64,000 bases of DNA from a virus. Location: positions 1-64,000 of the IMG/VR virus record IMGVR_UViG_3300025133_000092, one strand, 5' to 3'. The notes beneath the pieces were generated by a model that was not told the DNA's origin, searched no databases, and worked only from the letters and a program-made list of their open reading frames with translations. The position numbers and the translations under genes are program-made. This document shows, one piece after another, positions 1-6,884 of this stretch; the stretch's first letter is position 1; every line of letters starts with the position of its first letter.

Positions 1-288
1 CAGGGACAGAGCCTCTCGGTTCTGCACGATCTCGTAGGTGACACCGACCACGCCGATCTGGTCCAGCGTGTCCTCCCGCACCACCGCCTTGTGGGTCTCC
101 ACCTCGATCAGGTTGGTCTCGTCGTCGGGATCCCGGAACAGGAGCGGGCGGCTCGCCGCGGTCCAGTCCAGGTCCGCCATCGTCAGCGCCGCGTCGAGGT
201 CGTCGGCGCCCTGGATGTTGATGGAGGAGGCGTTGTCGGCCTCCCAGGGGAGCACGAGGCTCGCGTACAGCTCGTCGTCGGTCTGCAT
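1..288 (-). CDS. DUF932 (phage/plasmid-like) protein, C-terminal part outside window
   Basis: The first 96 residues are visible and the gene runs off the left edge. The segment LDWTAASRPLLF followed by a stretch ending in VGVTYEIVQNREAL is the typical opening of DUF932 (TIGR03299) proteins, which are common on large phages and plasmids and have no settled biochemical role. The start is one base after the stop of the SWIM-type gene, so the two are co-transcribed. The family call is from recognised motifs; the function is unknown. Confidence 0.75.
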   Translation of the reverse strand, partial: MQTDDELYASLVLPWEADNASSINIQGADDLDAALTMADLDWTAASRPLLFRDPDDETNLIEVETHKAVVREDTLDQIGVVGVTYEIVQNREALSL

Positions 289-289
289 C

Positions 290-820
290 TCACACCTCGC
301 TGGTCGGCCCGCCGCACTTGGGGCACTTGTAGTCGGGGGCCTTGGCGGCGTCACCGTGGAGCAGCTGGTGCCAGTCGCATCGAGACGACTGCACCGTGTT
401 GATGTGGCTGCAGACCGCCCCGCGCTGCTGGAAGTTGGGGCAGGAGCAGACCCACTTGCCGTAGGCCGTGTACTCGACCCGGTACTTCTTGCCGAAGTCC
501 GTGGTGGAGGGGACCTCCGTGCCGAAGGGGCCGACCTGGGCACAGTGGCGCATGGCCATCGGGTCGAAGTCGGGGTCGACGGCGTCGGGAGCGAGGTTGT
601 CCTGCTCCTCCTCGCCGGTGAGGGCTTCGGCAGCTCGAGCGGTGTCCTCCAGGCCCGGGTGGGCGTCGTGCAGAGCGTTGAGGAAGTCGAGCAAGCCGCA
701 AAGCAGCTCCGTGTCCTCGGCGGACACCTTGTTCAGGGCCGAGTCGACGGCCTTCTTCCAGAGGACGACCTGCACGAGGTCGAGGTCAGCCACCACGAGG
801 GGGGCGGTCAGAATCTGCAT
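290..820 (-). CDS. SWIM-type zinc-finger protein
   Basis: A 176-residue acidic protein. Near the C terminus it has the SWIM pattern CxC followed by CxH (WVCSCPNFQQRGAVCSHI, about residues 123-140), and it ends with a further CPKCGG pair. SWIM fingers bind DNA or protein partners in recombination and transposition factors. I chose the ATG at 818-820 because AGGAG lies about 7 bases upstream and the ATG overlaps the previous stop as TGATG; an upstream in-frame ATG at 844 has no such signal. It sits between an unknown gene and DUF932. The finger is clear; the partner is unknown. Confidence 0.7.
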   Translation of the reverse strand: MQILTAPLVVADLDLVQVVLWKKAVDSALNKVSAEDTELLCGLLDFLNALHDAHPGLEDTARAAEALTGEEEQDNLAPDAVDPDFDPMAMRHCAQVGPFGTEVPSTTDFGKKYRVEYTAYGKWVCSCPNFQQRGAVCSHINTVQSSRCDWHQLLHGDAAKAPDYKCPKCGGPTSEV

Positions 821-1566
821 CAGGTTCTCCTGTAGAGCGCCCACTCCCCTCCAGGGGAGGTGACGTGTCCATCGCCTTCACAGCGATCACAGAGGGGGTA
901 GGGGATGTCTCCGACGTTGCCGGAGCACTTCCAGTAGGCCAGGCCCTTCCAACGAAGGGCGTCGGCGAGCATGTTCGGGGGCAGCGCCCCCTTCTCCGAC
1001 CACTCGCCGAGCTGGTCGAGGGTGATGGGCTCCTTGGGTTCGCCGGCGGCGCCGGTCCAGTACTCCAGGCCGCCGTGGCAGATGCAGTCGTGGTCGGTCT
1101 CGGAGTAGATCCCCTGCCCGACCAGATCGTAGGGATCCCCGTCCACCCTCATGGTGGGCGGCCACCGCGTCGCTTGGAAGTGCCCCGAGTTCGGAGCGAA
1201 GGCGCAGAGGTCGACGTCCCACCCCGCGACGTCCTGCAGGCCGAGGTAGTCCAGGTCCGGGCTCTCCCACAGCGCACAGCAGTCGTTGACGAGCGGGTGA
1301 TCCGGAGCAGGGTTCGACCACTCGTGGCCGCCCAGGTCCAGGTCGTAGCCGATCCCCAGCTCCTTGAGCCTCTCCTCGGAGAAGCCCCGGACGATGGCGT
1401 AGTTGGGGTCCTGGTAGGCATAGCGCAGGTCCGAGCTCGTCACCCCCATCAGCAGCTTCTCGACGTCCTCGTGGCTCCGCCGGGCCCCCAACAACTCGGG
1501 AGGGGCCCGGCGGACCAAGGCGAAGGGGTGCGTGCCCGCGGTGAAGCGGTCCAGATCTTCGGTCAT
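820..1566 (-). CDS. Hypothetical protein (248 aa) with C-terminal zinc knuckle
   Basis: No family was recognised. The protein is acidic and rich in Trp, Asp and Pro. Its last 35 residues contain CDRCEGDGH, a small zinc-binding knuckle; earlier cysteines (DHDCICHGG) may add another site. The start ATG at 1564-1566 has GGAGAG upstream, and the stop overlaps the next ATG as TGATG. Part of the accessory minus-strand operon. Confidence 0.6.
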   Translation of the reverse strand: MTEDLDRFTAGTHPFALVRRAPPELLGARRSHEDVEKLLMGVTSSDLRYAYQDPNYAIVRGFSEERLKELGIGYDLDLGGHEWSNPAPDHPLVNDCCALWESPDLDYLGLQDVAGWDVDLCAFAPNSGHFQATRWPPTMRVDGDPYDLVGQGIYSETDHDCICHGGLEYWTGAAGEPKEPITLDQLGEWSEKGALPPNMLADALRWKGLAYWKCSGNVGDIPYPLCDRCEGDGHVTSPGGEWALYRRT

Positions 1567-1577
1567 GTGCTCTCCGT

Positions 1578-2693
1578 CTACAGATTCGACTCGATCAGCT
1601 GGACGCAGAGCTCGTCCAGCTTCTTGCGGTTCGGCCTCTTCGGCAGCGGGGAGGTCTTCACCGCCTCGTCCATCAGCGCCTCCCGGTCCTCGGCCCACTG
1701 GATGAGCTCGTCGTAGGGGAGGTGCCCAGCGCGCACGCTGAGGATGAACTCGGCGTCGATGTCGCCGCGCCAGACGTTGAGCTCCCCCGTCTGGAGCAGC
1801 TCGAGCCCCATGTTCATGAGGCGGACGAGGTGCCCGCCGTGCTTCGTGTCGTAGCCGTACTTCTCCTCCAGGGCAGCGCGAGCCGGGTTCCGGCTGGTCT
1901 TCCAGTTCTGGTACTGCTTCCAGTTGCCCATGGCCGCGCGGTAGCCGCGCTCCCGCTCCAGCAGGTCGATGAAGTTGTCGCTGAGCCCGACAGTGCGCGC
2001 CGCGGCCTGCCACAGCTCCGTGTCTGAGGCGAGCTGCAGCTCGACCATCATCGCCTCCAGCTCTCCCTTCACCGCGAGCCGGTCCGGCTTGTCCAGGACC
2101 TCCAGGTCCACGTCCCACGAGGCCATCCGCTTCTTCACCAGGGACAGCGCCGCCCCTCGCTGATCAGCAGGGATGACGGTGCGCTCGGGCAGACCGAAGT
2201 CGCTCCGGGAGGGCGGCGCCGTCGGAGGGCTGAGTAGCCAGTTCCGGTGCCCACGGATGCGCTTGAGCTGGCTCATCGCGTACCCGCTGAAGGTGTGCTT
2301 GGCCTTCTGGCTGAGGAACCAGTCTCGGCGGTCACGCAGCCACTCGCCGGTGGGGGTCATGAGCCGGACCTCATCGTCGCGACAGAACAGGACGTCCAGG
2401 ATGTTGGGGTTGCAGTCCGACGCCAGCTTCATGAACTTGCGGAGGTCGTAGATCACCCCCTCCAGCCCGTTCACGGAGGCCCGGGCCTCATCGAGGTGGA
2501 GCCTGTGCGCGAAGGCGCCGAAGTGGCTCTTGCCGACGGCTTGGTCGAACTTCTTCAGGAAGCCGTAGGTGTACTCCTTCGGGGGGATGGCGACGCCGGC
2601 CATGTCGACGTCGCTGGTCTCGGTGTGAATACCGTAGGCACGGGAACCTGCAACGGTCAGCAGGTGGGTGTGCTGCCGGAGATTGAAGTCCAT
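1578..2693 (-). CDS. RlaP-like nucleotidyltransferase
   Basis: A 371-residue protein whose N terminus carries the nucleotidyltransferase signature GSRAYG (residues 16-21) followed by SDVD (27-30), the metal-binding Asp pair of the pol-beta-like fold. The spacing and the later NILDVLF fit the YcgL/RlaP family (PF10127), whose members accompany RNA ligases and are thought to act in RNA or nucleotide repair. The ATG at 2691-2693 has GAGGG upstream and opens directly onto the conserved domain. A DNA-ligase-like gene lies at 10.1-12.3 kb but is not adjacent. The fold is well supported; the substrate is unknown. Confidence 0.75.
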   Translation of the reverse strand: MDFNLRQHTHLLTVAGSRAYGIHTETSDVDMAGVAIPPKEYTYGFLKKFDQAVGKSHFGAFAHRLHLDEARASVNGLEGVIYDLRKFMKLASDCNPNILDVLFCRDDEVRLMTPTGEWLRDRRDWFLSQKAKHTFSGYAMSQLKRIRGHRNWLLSPPTAPPSRSDFGLPERTVIPADQRGAALSLVKKRMASWDVDLEVLDKPDRLAVKGELEAMMVELQLASDTELWQAAARTVGLSDNFIDLLERERGYRAAMGNWKQYQNWKTSRNPARAALEEKYGYDTKHGGHLVRLMNMGLELLQTGELNVWRGDIDAEFILSVRAGHLPYDELIQWAEDREALMDEAVKTSPLPKRPNRKKLDELCVQLIESNL

Positions 2694-2986
2694 GGTCTGC
2701 CCTCTCGAAGCTGGATCGCCCGCTCTTGGAGCCAAGCCGTCCAGTCGTTTTGCCCGCGGTCGCAGGCGATGTGCATGTGGAAGCAGAAGCGTTCTTGGTC
2801 GGGGTCCTCGTTGGCGATGCACTCCCGATCCTTCTGGAACTCCCGCTGACGCGCGCTCATCCAGATGATGAACTCGTGCATCGTGGTGGAGCCTTGGAAG
2901 CGCTCGGCGACGCTGGCGCGCTCCTGCTCAGGGGTCAGGCCGAGGGAGTCGCAGTAGGCGATGTACCTCGGATTCCAGTCGGTCAC
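2657..2986 (-). CDS. Hypothetical protein (109 aa)
   Basis: Unrecognised small soluble protein, rich in Trp, Gln and charged residues (FIIWMSARQREF, ERFCFHMHIACD). It starts with GTG overlapping the previous stop (GTGA). Its 3' end overlaps the nucleotidyltransferase start by 37 bases, more than the 1-4 bases usual here, so the last dozen residues may be non-native (indel) or the true boundary may differ. Confidence 0.5.
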   Translation of the reverse strand: MTDWNPRYIAYCDSLGLTPEQERASVAERFQGSTTMHEFIIWMSARQREFQKDRECIANEDPDQERFCFHMHIACDRGQNDWTAWLQERAIQLREGRPWTSISGSTPTC

Positions 2987-3183
2987 TGCGGCACCCTCTC
3001 ACGAAGACCCTCCTCGAACTTCGTGACGATCTGCTCGATGGTGATGTCGCCGTTGGCAAGGGCCTCTTCGATCTTCCCCCGAGGGAGTTCCTCGTCCTCC
3101 TTGCGACCGTAGTAGAGGAAGTCGCGGACGAGGTCGGTGACGGTGGCGAGGATGGTGTCTGGTATAGCCGTGCAGTCTCCCAT
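2983..3183 (-). CDS. Hypothetical protein (66 aa)
   Basis: Small, mostly helical acidic protein (LVRDFLYYGRKEDEEL, ITIEQIVTKFEEGL). No family recognised. It follows the zinc-ribbon gene by 6 bases and overlaps the next start as GTGA, so it is part of the same operon. The ribosome-binding site is weak. Confidence 0.55.
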   Translation of the reverse strand: MGDCTAIPDTILATVTDLVRDFLYYGRKEDEELPRGKIEEALANGDITIEQIVTKFEEGLRERVPQ

Positions 3184-3189
3184 GATCCG

Positions 3190-3486
3190 TCAGGCCTCCT
3201 CGACCTCGATGACCTTCACGGTCTCCGCGACCAGCTGCTGCCCACAGTCGAAGCAGGCAATGGCTCCGTGAACGATGATGAAGCGGTTGGCTGGGCAGGT
3301 CAGGGGCTGCACAACCCCGTGGGTGACCTTCGAGTTGTAGATCGTGATCTTGATGGGGAACTCGCACTCGTACCGAGTGACAACGCCCTCACAGTCGGGG
3401 CAGGACGCACGATCTCCATCGTACTCGGGTGGGGCAGGAGATGCTCCTTGCCAGCTGCAGTTCAGGCACTTCCAGATGTGGTACAT
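3190..3486 (-). CDS. Zinc-ribbon hypothetical protein (98 aa)
   Basis: Contains three Cys pairs: WKCLNCSW near the N terminus, CPDCEG at about residue 33, and CFDCGQ near residue 78. This suggests a double zinc ribbon wrapped around a short beta-rich core. The start has GAGGAG upstream of the ATG. The function is unknown; such ribbons usually bind nucleic acid or RNA polymerase. Confidence 0.6.
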   Translation of the reverse strand: MYHIWKCLNCSWQGASPAPPEYDGDRASCPDCEGVVTRYECEFPIKITIYNSKVTHGVVQPLTCPANRFIIVHGAIACFDCGQQLVAETVKVIEVEEA

Positions 3487-3495
3487 CGGGGCTCC

Positions 3496-4464
3496 TCATG
3501 CGGCGCGTCCGCACCGCTTGTAGGACTTGCGGAGCACGGCCTCGATGGTCGCGTCCGGGTTCTTGGCTCTCCAGGTCTCCACCACATCGGCGAGGGGCTT
3601 CTTCCCGGTGACGAACATGCGGGGGTTCTCGGCCAGGGCAGCTGCCTCGTACTCCAGGAGCTCCAGCCAGAAGTCCGGCAGGGTCTCGCGCACTACCCAG
3701 TACCAGCCCGGGGGCTGGTAGGGGCAGTGGTAGCAGCCGCTCTTGAAGACGTGATCGAAGCCCCAAGGCTCCAAGATCTCGCTCTCGCCGGCCTTGGTGA
3801 TGCCCATCTCCAGAAGGGGGTAGGCCTCGCTGACGTACTGCGCCTCGCTCTCCGCCTCCGCCCGGCTGGCTTCATCCGCGGCGATGCCGATGAGGCTCAG
3901 GTGTGTCGGCCGGGTGCCCTTGCGGACCTGGTGGCCCCAGGAGGCGTTGCTCTTGACGTCGAAGCGCTCACGCGCGAGGTCGGCGATGAGCTTGCGGATG
4001 GGCTGGATCTTGTGGTTGTCGGTGCAGTCTCCCTTGCTGATGGACACCACCGTCTTGCGGCTGCGGTAGTCGTCGATGATGGGCGGGCGCAGGTGGTAGG
4101 CGCCCGAGGCCGCCTTCTCCTCGATAGTCCGCCACTCGCCCTGGGTCCAGGGCTGGAGCAGCTTGCTGATGCCCTGGGACATCTTCTCGTGCAGCCACGG
4201 CTGCCACGCACCCGCGGGCGGCTTCTCCAGCACGATGAAGCGGAGCCCCACGCTCTCGCACAGCTCTCTGATCTGCGGCAGCAAGGCGTAAGTGTGGGGC
4301 CACTCCGCGCCGGTGTTGCTGAAGACGACGACGTCGATGTCCTCCTGCCCCCGCTCCTCGCCGTCCACCACAAGGGCGTCGGCGAGGAGCAACAGCAGCA
4401 TCGCGATGGAGTCGCGGCCGAGCCCCAGGTTCAGGGTCACGATCCGCTCGGCGTTGAGCCTCAC
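3496..4464 (-). CDS. PAPS-reductase / ATP-pyrophosphatase-like enzyme
   Basis: A 322-residue member of the adenine-nucleotide alpha-hydrolase superfamily. The N terminus has the PP-loop variant NLGLGRDSIAML, followed by FSNTGAEWPHT, as in phosphoadenosine-phosphosulfate reductases. Near residue 245, GCYHCPYQ supplies a CxxC-type pair that may bind metal. Phage members of this family are annotated as PAPS reductase or DndC-like (DNA sulfur modification). No other dnd gene is visible, so the substrate is open. It starts at a GTG with GGAGGGAGGG upstream and a GTGA overlap with the preceding small gene. Confidence 0.7.
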   Translation of the reverse strand: MRLNAERIVTLNLGLGRDSIAMLLLLLADALVVDGEERGQEDIDVVVFSNTGAEWPHTYALLPQIRELCESVGLRFIVLEKPPAGAWQPWLHEKMSQGISKLLQPWTQGEWRTIEEKAASGAYHLRPPIIDDYRSRKTVVSISKGDCTDNHKIQPIRKLIADLARERFDVKSNASWGHQVRKGTRPTHLSLIGIAADEASRAEAESEAQYVSEAYPLLEMGITKAGESEILEPWGFDHVFKSGCYHCPYQPPGWYWVVRETLPDFWLELLEYEAAALAENPRMFVTGKKPLADVVETWRAKNPDATIEAVLRKSYKRCGRAA

Positions 4465-4697
4465 CCCTCCCTCCTCGCGTCGTGGGCGAGGTCGCCTTCG
4501 ACCATGCAGTCGTTGCAGTCGGTGACCTCCTTGTCGTGGGGGCACTTCGCCTTGCCGGCGTCGGCGCACCCCTGGCAGTAGATCGTGGAGGACCACTTGC
4601 CGCAGCCCCAGCAGGCGGTCTCCCTGTCCACGTAGTCCTCGGCCCGGAGCGACCGAGAGGTCAGCTCCTTGCTCGAAACGATCCTGGTCTTGGCCAT
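4461..4697 (-). CDS. Small zinc-binding protein (78 aa)
   Basis: Begins MAKTRIVSSK and contains CWGCGKW, CQGCADAGKAKC and CNDC, enough ligands for two zinc sites. The ATG is preceded by GGAGAGGG, and the upstream GIY-YIG frame (after correcting one base) stops exactly as TGATG over this start. Without the correction this reads as an in-frame extension of the GIY-YIG protein. I favour a separate gene because of the ribosome-binding site and the overlap geometry. No function recognised. Confidence 0.6.
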   Translation of the reverse strand: MAKTRIVSSKELTSRSLRAEDYVDRETACWGCGKWSSTIYCQGCADAGKAKCPHDKEVTDCNDCMVEGDLAHDARREG

Positions 4698-5021
4698 CAC
4701 CCTCTCCATCCCAGCTTCTTCAGCATCCGCTTGAACGCGTCGTCTTTTCGGATTCTCCCAGTCCCACTGATCGGGGGACTGGACGTAGATCTGCTTGGCC
4801 AGCCGGCTCAGGCTCTTGAAGGCGATCTCGGCCCTCAGCGCAGTGCTCTTGTCGGGGTACTCCCACGTCGCCACCAGGACGACGGGGAGCTTCCCCTTCA
4901 CGTACTTCGCGCCCTTGCCGGCGTTGTGGGTCTTGACGCGCTGCTCGACGTTCGTCGAGATGCCGGTGTACAGCGGCTTGCCGCGAGCGTTGCACTCCAC
5001 GACGTACAGGAACCAGCTCAC
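4697..5021 (-). pseudogene. GIY-YIG nuclease, apparently frameshifted near its 3' end
   Basis: The product opens with WFLYVVECN and LYTGISTNVEQRVKTHN, the GIY-YIG nuclease core of the UPF0213 type, with a conserved Glu in LRAEIAFK. It starts at GTG (5019-5021) in a GTGA overlap. After WDWENPK the frame runs on without a stop into the next gene. If one A is removed from the AAAA run (TTTT at 4745-4748 on the plus strand) the protein instead ends DDAFKRMLKKLGWRG and its stop overlaps the next start as TGATG. The corrected length is 107 residues, normal for the family. The likely cause is a one-base insertion or a sequencing error. Confidence 0.7.
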
Positions 5022-5287
5022 CCCGCGGCCTGCCTCGCCGCCATCCGCTTCTCGCAGTTCTCCGCGTGAGCGCCGCCGGAGTGGCCGTTCATGCAGACCG
5101 AGCAGGTGCACCCGCAGCACCCCCAGTCCCGCAACTCCTCGCCTTCGAGGAGCTCCATCTCCCCCTTGTCGTCCGACTCGTCATCGCGGCTGGTCAGCTG
5201 CAGCTCCTCCGCGGCCTTCCAGGCGGCATCCTCGTTGTCTGCCTCGATGGTGACGCGCTGTTCGCGCCGGTACTGGTACGTGGGCAT
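5018..5287 (-). CDS. Hypothetical protein (89 aa), Cys-rich C terminus
   Basis: The N-terminal half is a small alpha/beta unit (QYRREQRVTIEADNEDAAWK) resembling several neighbours that combine a strand with an ADxxxAA helix. The C-terminal half has WGCCGCTCSVCMNGH and ENCEK, probably metal-binding. AAGGAG lies about 9 bases before the ATG. The stop overlaps the GIY-YIG GTG start. Confidence 0.55.
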   Translation of the reverse strand: MPTYQYRREQRVTIEADNEDAAWKAAEELQLTSRDDESDDKGEMELLEGEELRDWGCCGCTCSVCMNGHSGGAHAENCEKRMAARQAAG

Positions 5288-5289
5288 CC

Positions 5290-5733
5290 CTAGTTCTCCT
5301 TGAGGGCGGCGTCGCCCTCGAGGGTGTCGTCCACCATCCCCTGGTACTTCCAGACGCGGTCGCCGGACTGGAGGAAGGCGGCCTCGATGGCCGCCTCCTC
5401 GCTGTCCGCGTGCACCTCCTGGAACTGCTTCATGCGGGCCAGCCCCGTCAGCGTGACGAAGTACTTCTTGGCCTCCGCGGGAGCGAGGGGGTGGAAGGTG
5501 ATGGCGGGGTACCCCGTCAGCGTCAGGTCGAGGCTGAAGCCCAGGGCGCGGAAGACCGCGACCACCGTGGGCAGGTGAAGCTGCCGCTGGTGGATGAAGT
5601 CGAGGAGGTGCTCGTAGTCGACACCTTCCTCGACGGCCAGGTCCTCGGCCTTCTTCCCCAGGGCCTCGCAGATCTCCGTCATCTTCTTCAACAGGGCGAG
5701 GTGGAGGATGTTCGTCATCTCGTTGGGGGTCAT
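5290..5733 (-). CDS. Putative HTH protein with small C-terminal alpha/beta domain (147 aa)
   Basis: Residues about 15-65 (EICEALGKKAEDLAVEEG to RALGFSLDLTL) resemble an XRE-type helix-turn-helix: a recognition-helix region followed by a final LG and short strands. The C-terminal 60 residues (FVTLTGLARMKQF, ADSEEAAIEAAF) match the small strand-helix fold seen in adjacent genes. The ATG at 5731-5733 has GGAGAG upstream and overlaps a short upstream frame as ATGA. A regulatory role is inferred only from the HTH-like pattern. Confidence 0.5.
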   Translation of the reverse strand: MTPNEMTNILHLALLKKMTEICEALGKKAEDLAVEEGVDYEHLLDFIHQRQLHLPTVVAVFRALGFSLDLTLTGYPAITFHPLAPAEAKKYFVTLTGLARMKQFQEVHADSEEAAIEAAFLQSGDRVWKYQGMVDDTLEGDAALKEN

Positions 5734-5837
5734 CGTTCTCTCCAGGCCTTGATCTTCATCTTCAACCACAGCCAGCTCGGCTTGGCGAAGGTGATGGTTG
5801 CCACGGCAGCGATAATCTCGTCAGGGCAGATGTGCAT
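5730..5837 (-). CDS. Candidate 35-residue small protein
   Basis: An open frame of 35 codons fills the gap between its neighbours. It starts inside the last codons of the preceding gene and its stop overlaps the next ATG as ATGA, the pattern used throughout this operon. The peptide is hydrophobic in the middle (IIAAVATITFAK, SWLWLKMKIKAW) and basic at the end, so it may touch the membrane. The ribosome-binding site is weak, so it could be chance. Confidence 0.35.
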   Translation of the reverse strand: MHICPDEIIAAVATITFAKPSWLWLKMKIKAWRER

Positions 5838-6096
5838 CAGGCTCGTACCGCTCGCGCAGCCAGTCGTTGATGTGGATGTGGTCCTCAGGCCGGGCCGAGA
5901 CGATCTCGCAGCGCGCCACGAACTCGTCCTTGGGCAGCACCGTCTTCAGTTCGTTCGCCATGTCGGCGTAGGCGCCGTCGACCATGTCCTTGTTGTCGGC
6001 GTAGACGTACCGCTCGACTTCCAGGACGACCCGGACGACTTGGCGGCCCGGGCCCGGCCCGATGTCGGGCGCCTCCATCGCGTTCTCGATGCTCAT
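5821..6096 (-). CDS. Hypothetical protein (91 aa)
   Basis: Small alpha/beta protein with VVRVVLEVERYVYADNK, then a helix and a second strand (FVARCEIVSARPE). It resembles the neighbouring strand-helix small proteins. CTGGAG precedes the ATG. No function recognised. Confidence 0.55.
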   Translation of the reverse strand: MSIENAMEAPDIGPGPGRQVVRVVLEVERYVYADNKDMVDGAYADMANELKTVLPKDEFVARCEIVSARPEDHIHINDWLRERYEPDAHLP

Positions 6097-6097
6097 G

Positions 6098-6163
6098 TCA
6101 GTCTCCAGACAGGCAGCCCAGCAGGACTCCCAGCACTTCGTGGGCAGCCCAGATCATCGGCAT
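6098..6163 (-). CDS. Candidate 21-residue peptide
   Basis: A frame of 21 codons begins on the base after the preceding stop (TAGATG) and ends two bases before the next ATG (6096), exactly filling the gap. The product is hydrophobic (IWAAHEVLGVLLGCL). No clear ribosome-binding site; coupling to the previous gene would be required. Speculative. Confidence 0.2.
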   Translation of the reverse strand: MPMIWAAHEVLGVLLGCLSGD

Positions 6164-6361
6164 CTACTTGTCCTCCGGGGCCAGCACGGCGTCTTGCAGG
6201 ATCGTCTCGCACTGCCCGTACTTGGCGTAGGTGATGCACTCGTCGCTCTCGTCGAGCATCTCCTGTGCGATCTTCGCTGCGTCCGCGGGGCTGCTGGCTT
6301 CGACCGCGATGTACCCCTTCTCGGTCGACTGGCGAACGAAGGGGACTCGGTAATCAGGCAT
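6164..6361 (-). CDS. Hypothetical small alpha/beta protein (65 aa)
   Basis: The pattern YRVPFVRQSTEKGYIAVEAS followed by SPADAAKIAQEML is the strand-turn-strand-helix arrangement of small phage DpnD/PcfM-like proteins. A final strand follows (CETILQDAVLAP). GGAGAA precedes the ATG, and the start overlaps the end of the preceding gene by 8 bases. Role unknown. Confidence 0.55.
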   Translation of the reverse strand: MPDYRVPFVRQSTEKGYIAVEASSPADAAKIAQEMLDESDECITYAKYGQCETILQDAVLAPEDK

Positions 6362-6524
6362 CGTTGTTCTCCCACTTGGCCTTGTTCTCGAGCCACCGCT
6401 TGAAGTGGTCGAGGGGTGCCTCGTCCTCGCGCTTCTGCAGGACGTCGAGGTTGTTGAGGAAGCGGTACACCAGGTCGAGCTTGGTCGCCTCGTTCCAGCC
6501 CTGGCGCTCCGCCACGTCGTTCAT
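6354..6524 (-). CDS. Hypothetical protein (56 aa)
   Basis: Short helical, charged protein (LVYRFLNNLDVLQKRE, HFKRWLENKAKWEN). It starts at the ATG at 6522-6524, 13 bases after the stop restored in the preceding, frameshifted gene. Read without the frameshift it would look like the tail of that gene. No family recognised. Confidence 0.5.
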   Translation of the reverse strand: MNDVAERQGWNEATKLDLVYRFLNNLDVLQKREDEAPLDHFKRWLENKAKWENNDA

Positions 6525-6537
6525 GGTCCGTTCTGCT

Positions 6538-6884
6538 TCACAGCTCAGCCTCCTCGATGTCAGCTCGCAGCTCGTCGATCCGCTCGGCCAGCTCGACCGA
6601 ACGCTCCCCGTGGTCTTGAAGGCGAACTCGAGCTTCCCCAGCTCCTGCTTCATGGGCCAGGCGTCGCCCAGCAGGAACTGCGGGTCCGACCCCTGAGCCT
6701 CCAGCAGGTGCCCCATGTGGGCGGGAGTGACCTCCTCCTCGAAGGTGTCGAGGAACCGGCCGGATCGGGGGCCCTCGTAGGTCATCTCGTGGATGTCCTT
6801 CATGTCGAGAGACTCGTCGATGAGAGACTCGTCTCCGAGGACCTCGATGCGGAACACGGTCCGGTAGAACTTCTTGTCGGTCAT
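6538..6884 (-). pseudogene. Hypothetical protein with apparent one-base deletion
   Basis: Starts MTDKKFYRTVF at a TGATG overlap with the preceding stop. After KLEFAFK the frame continues as Ser/Arg-rich, low-quality sequence. Restoring one G (a missing C near 6615 on the plus strand) gives DHGERSVELAERIDELRAD and a stop at 6538, a natural helical ending. The corrected protein is 115 residues. The local sequence CTTCAAG is not a classical slippery site, so programmed frameshifting is less likely than mutation or sequencing error. Function unknown. Confidence 0.6.

Noticed and set aside
4461-5021. A single 186-residue fusion of GIY-YIG nuclease and zinc protein
   Set aside because: A strong ribosome-binding site precedes the zinc protein and a one-base correction gives a natural end with TGATG overlap, so two genes are more likely.
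6600-6625. Programmed -1 frameshift
   Set aside because: The sequence CTTCAAG is not a slippery X-XXY-YYZ heptamer and no obvious downstream stem was seen.
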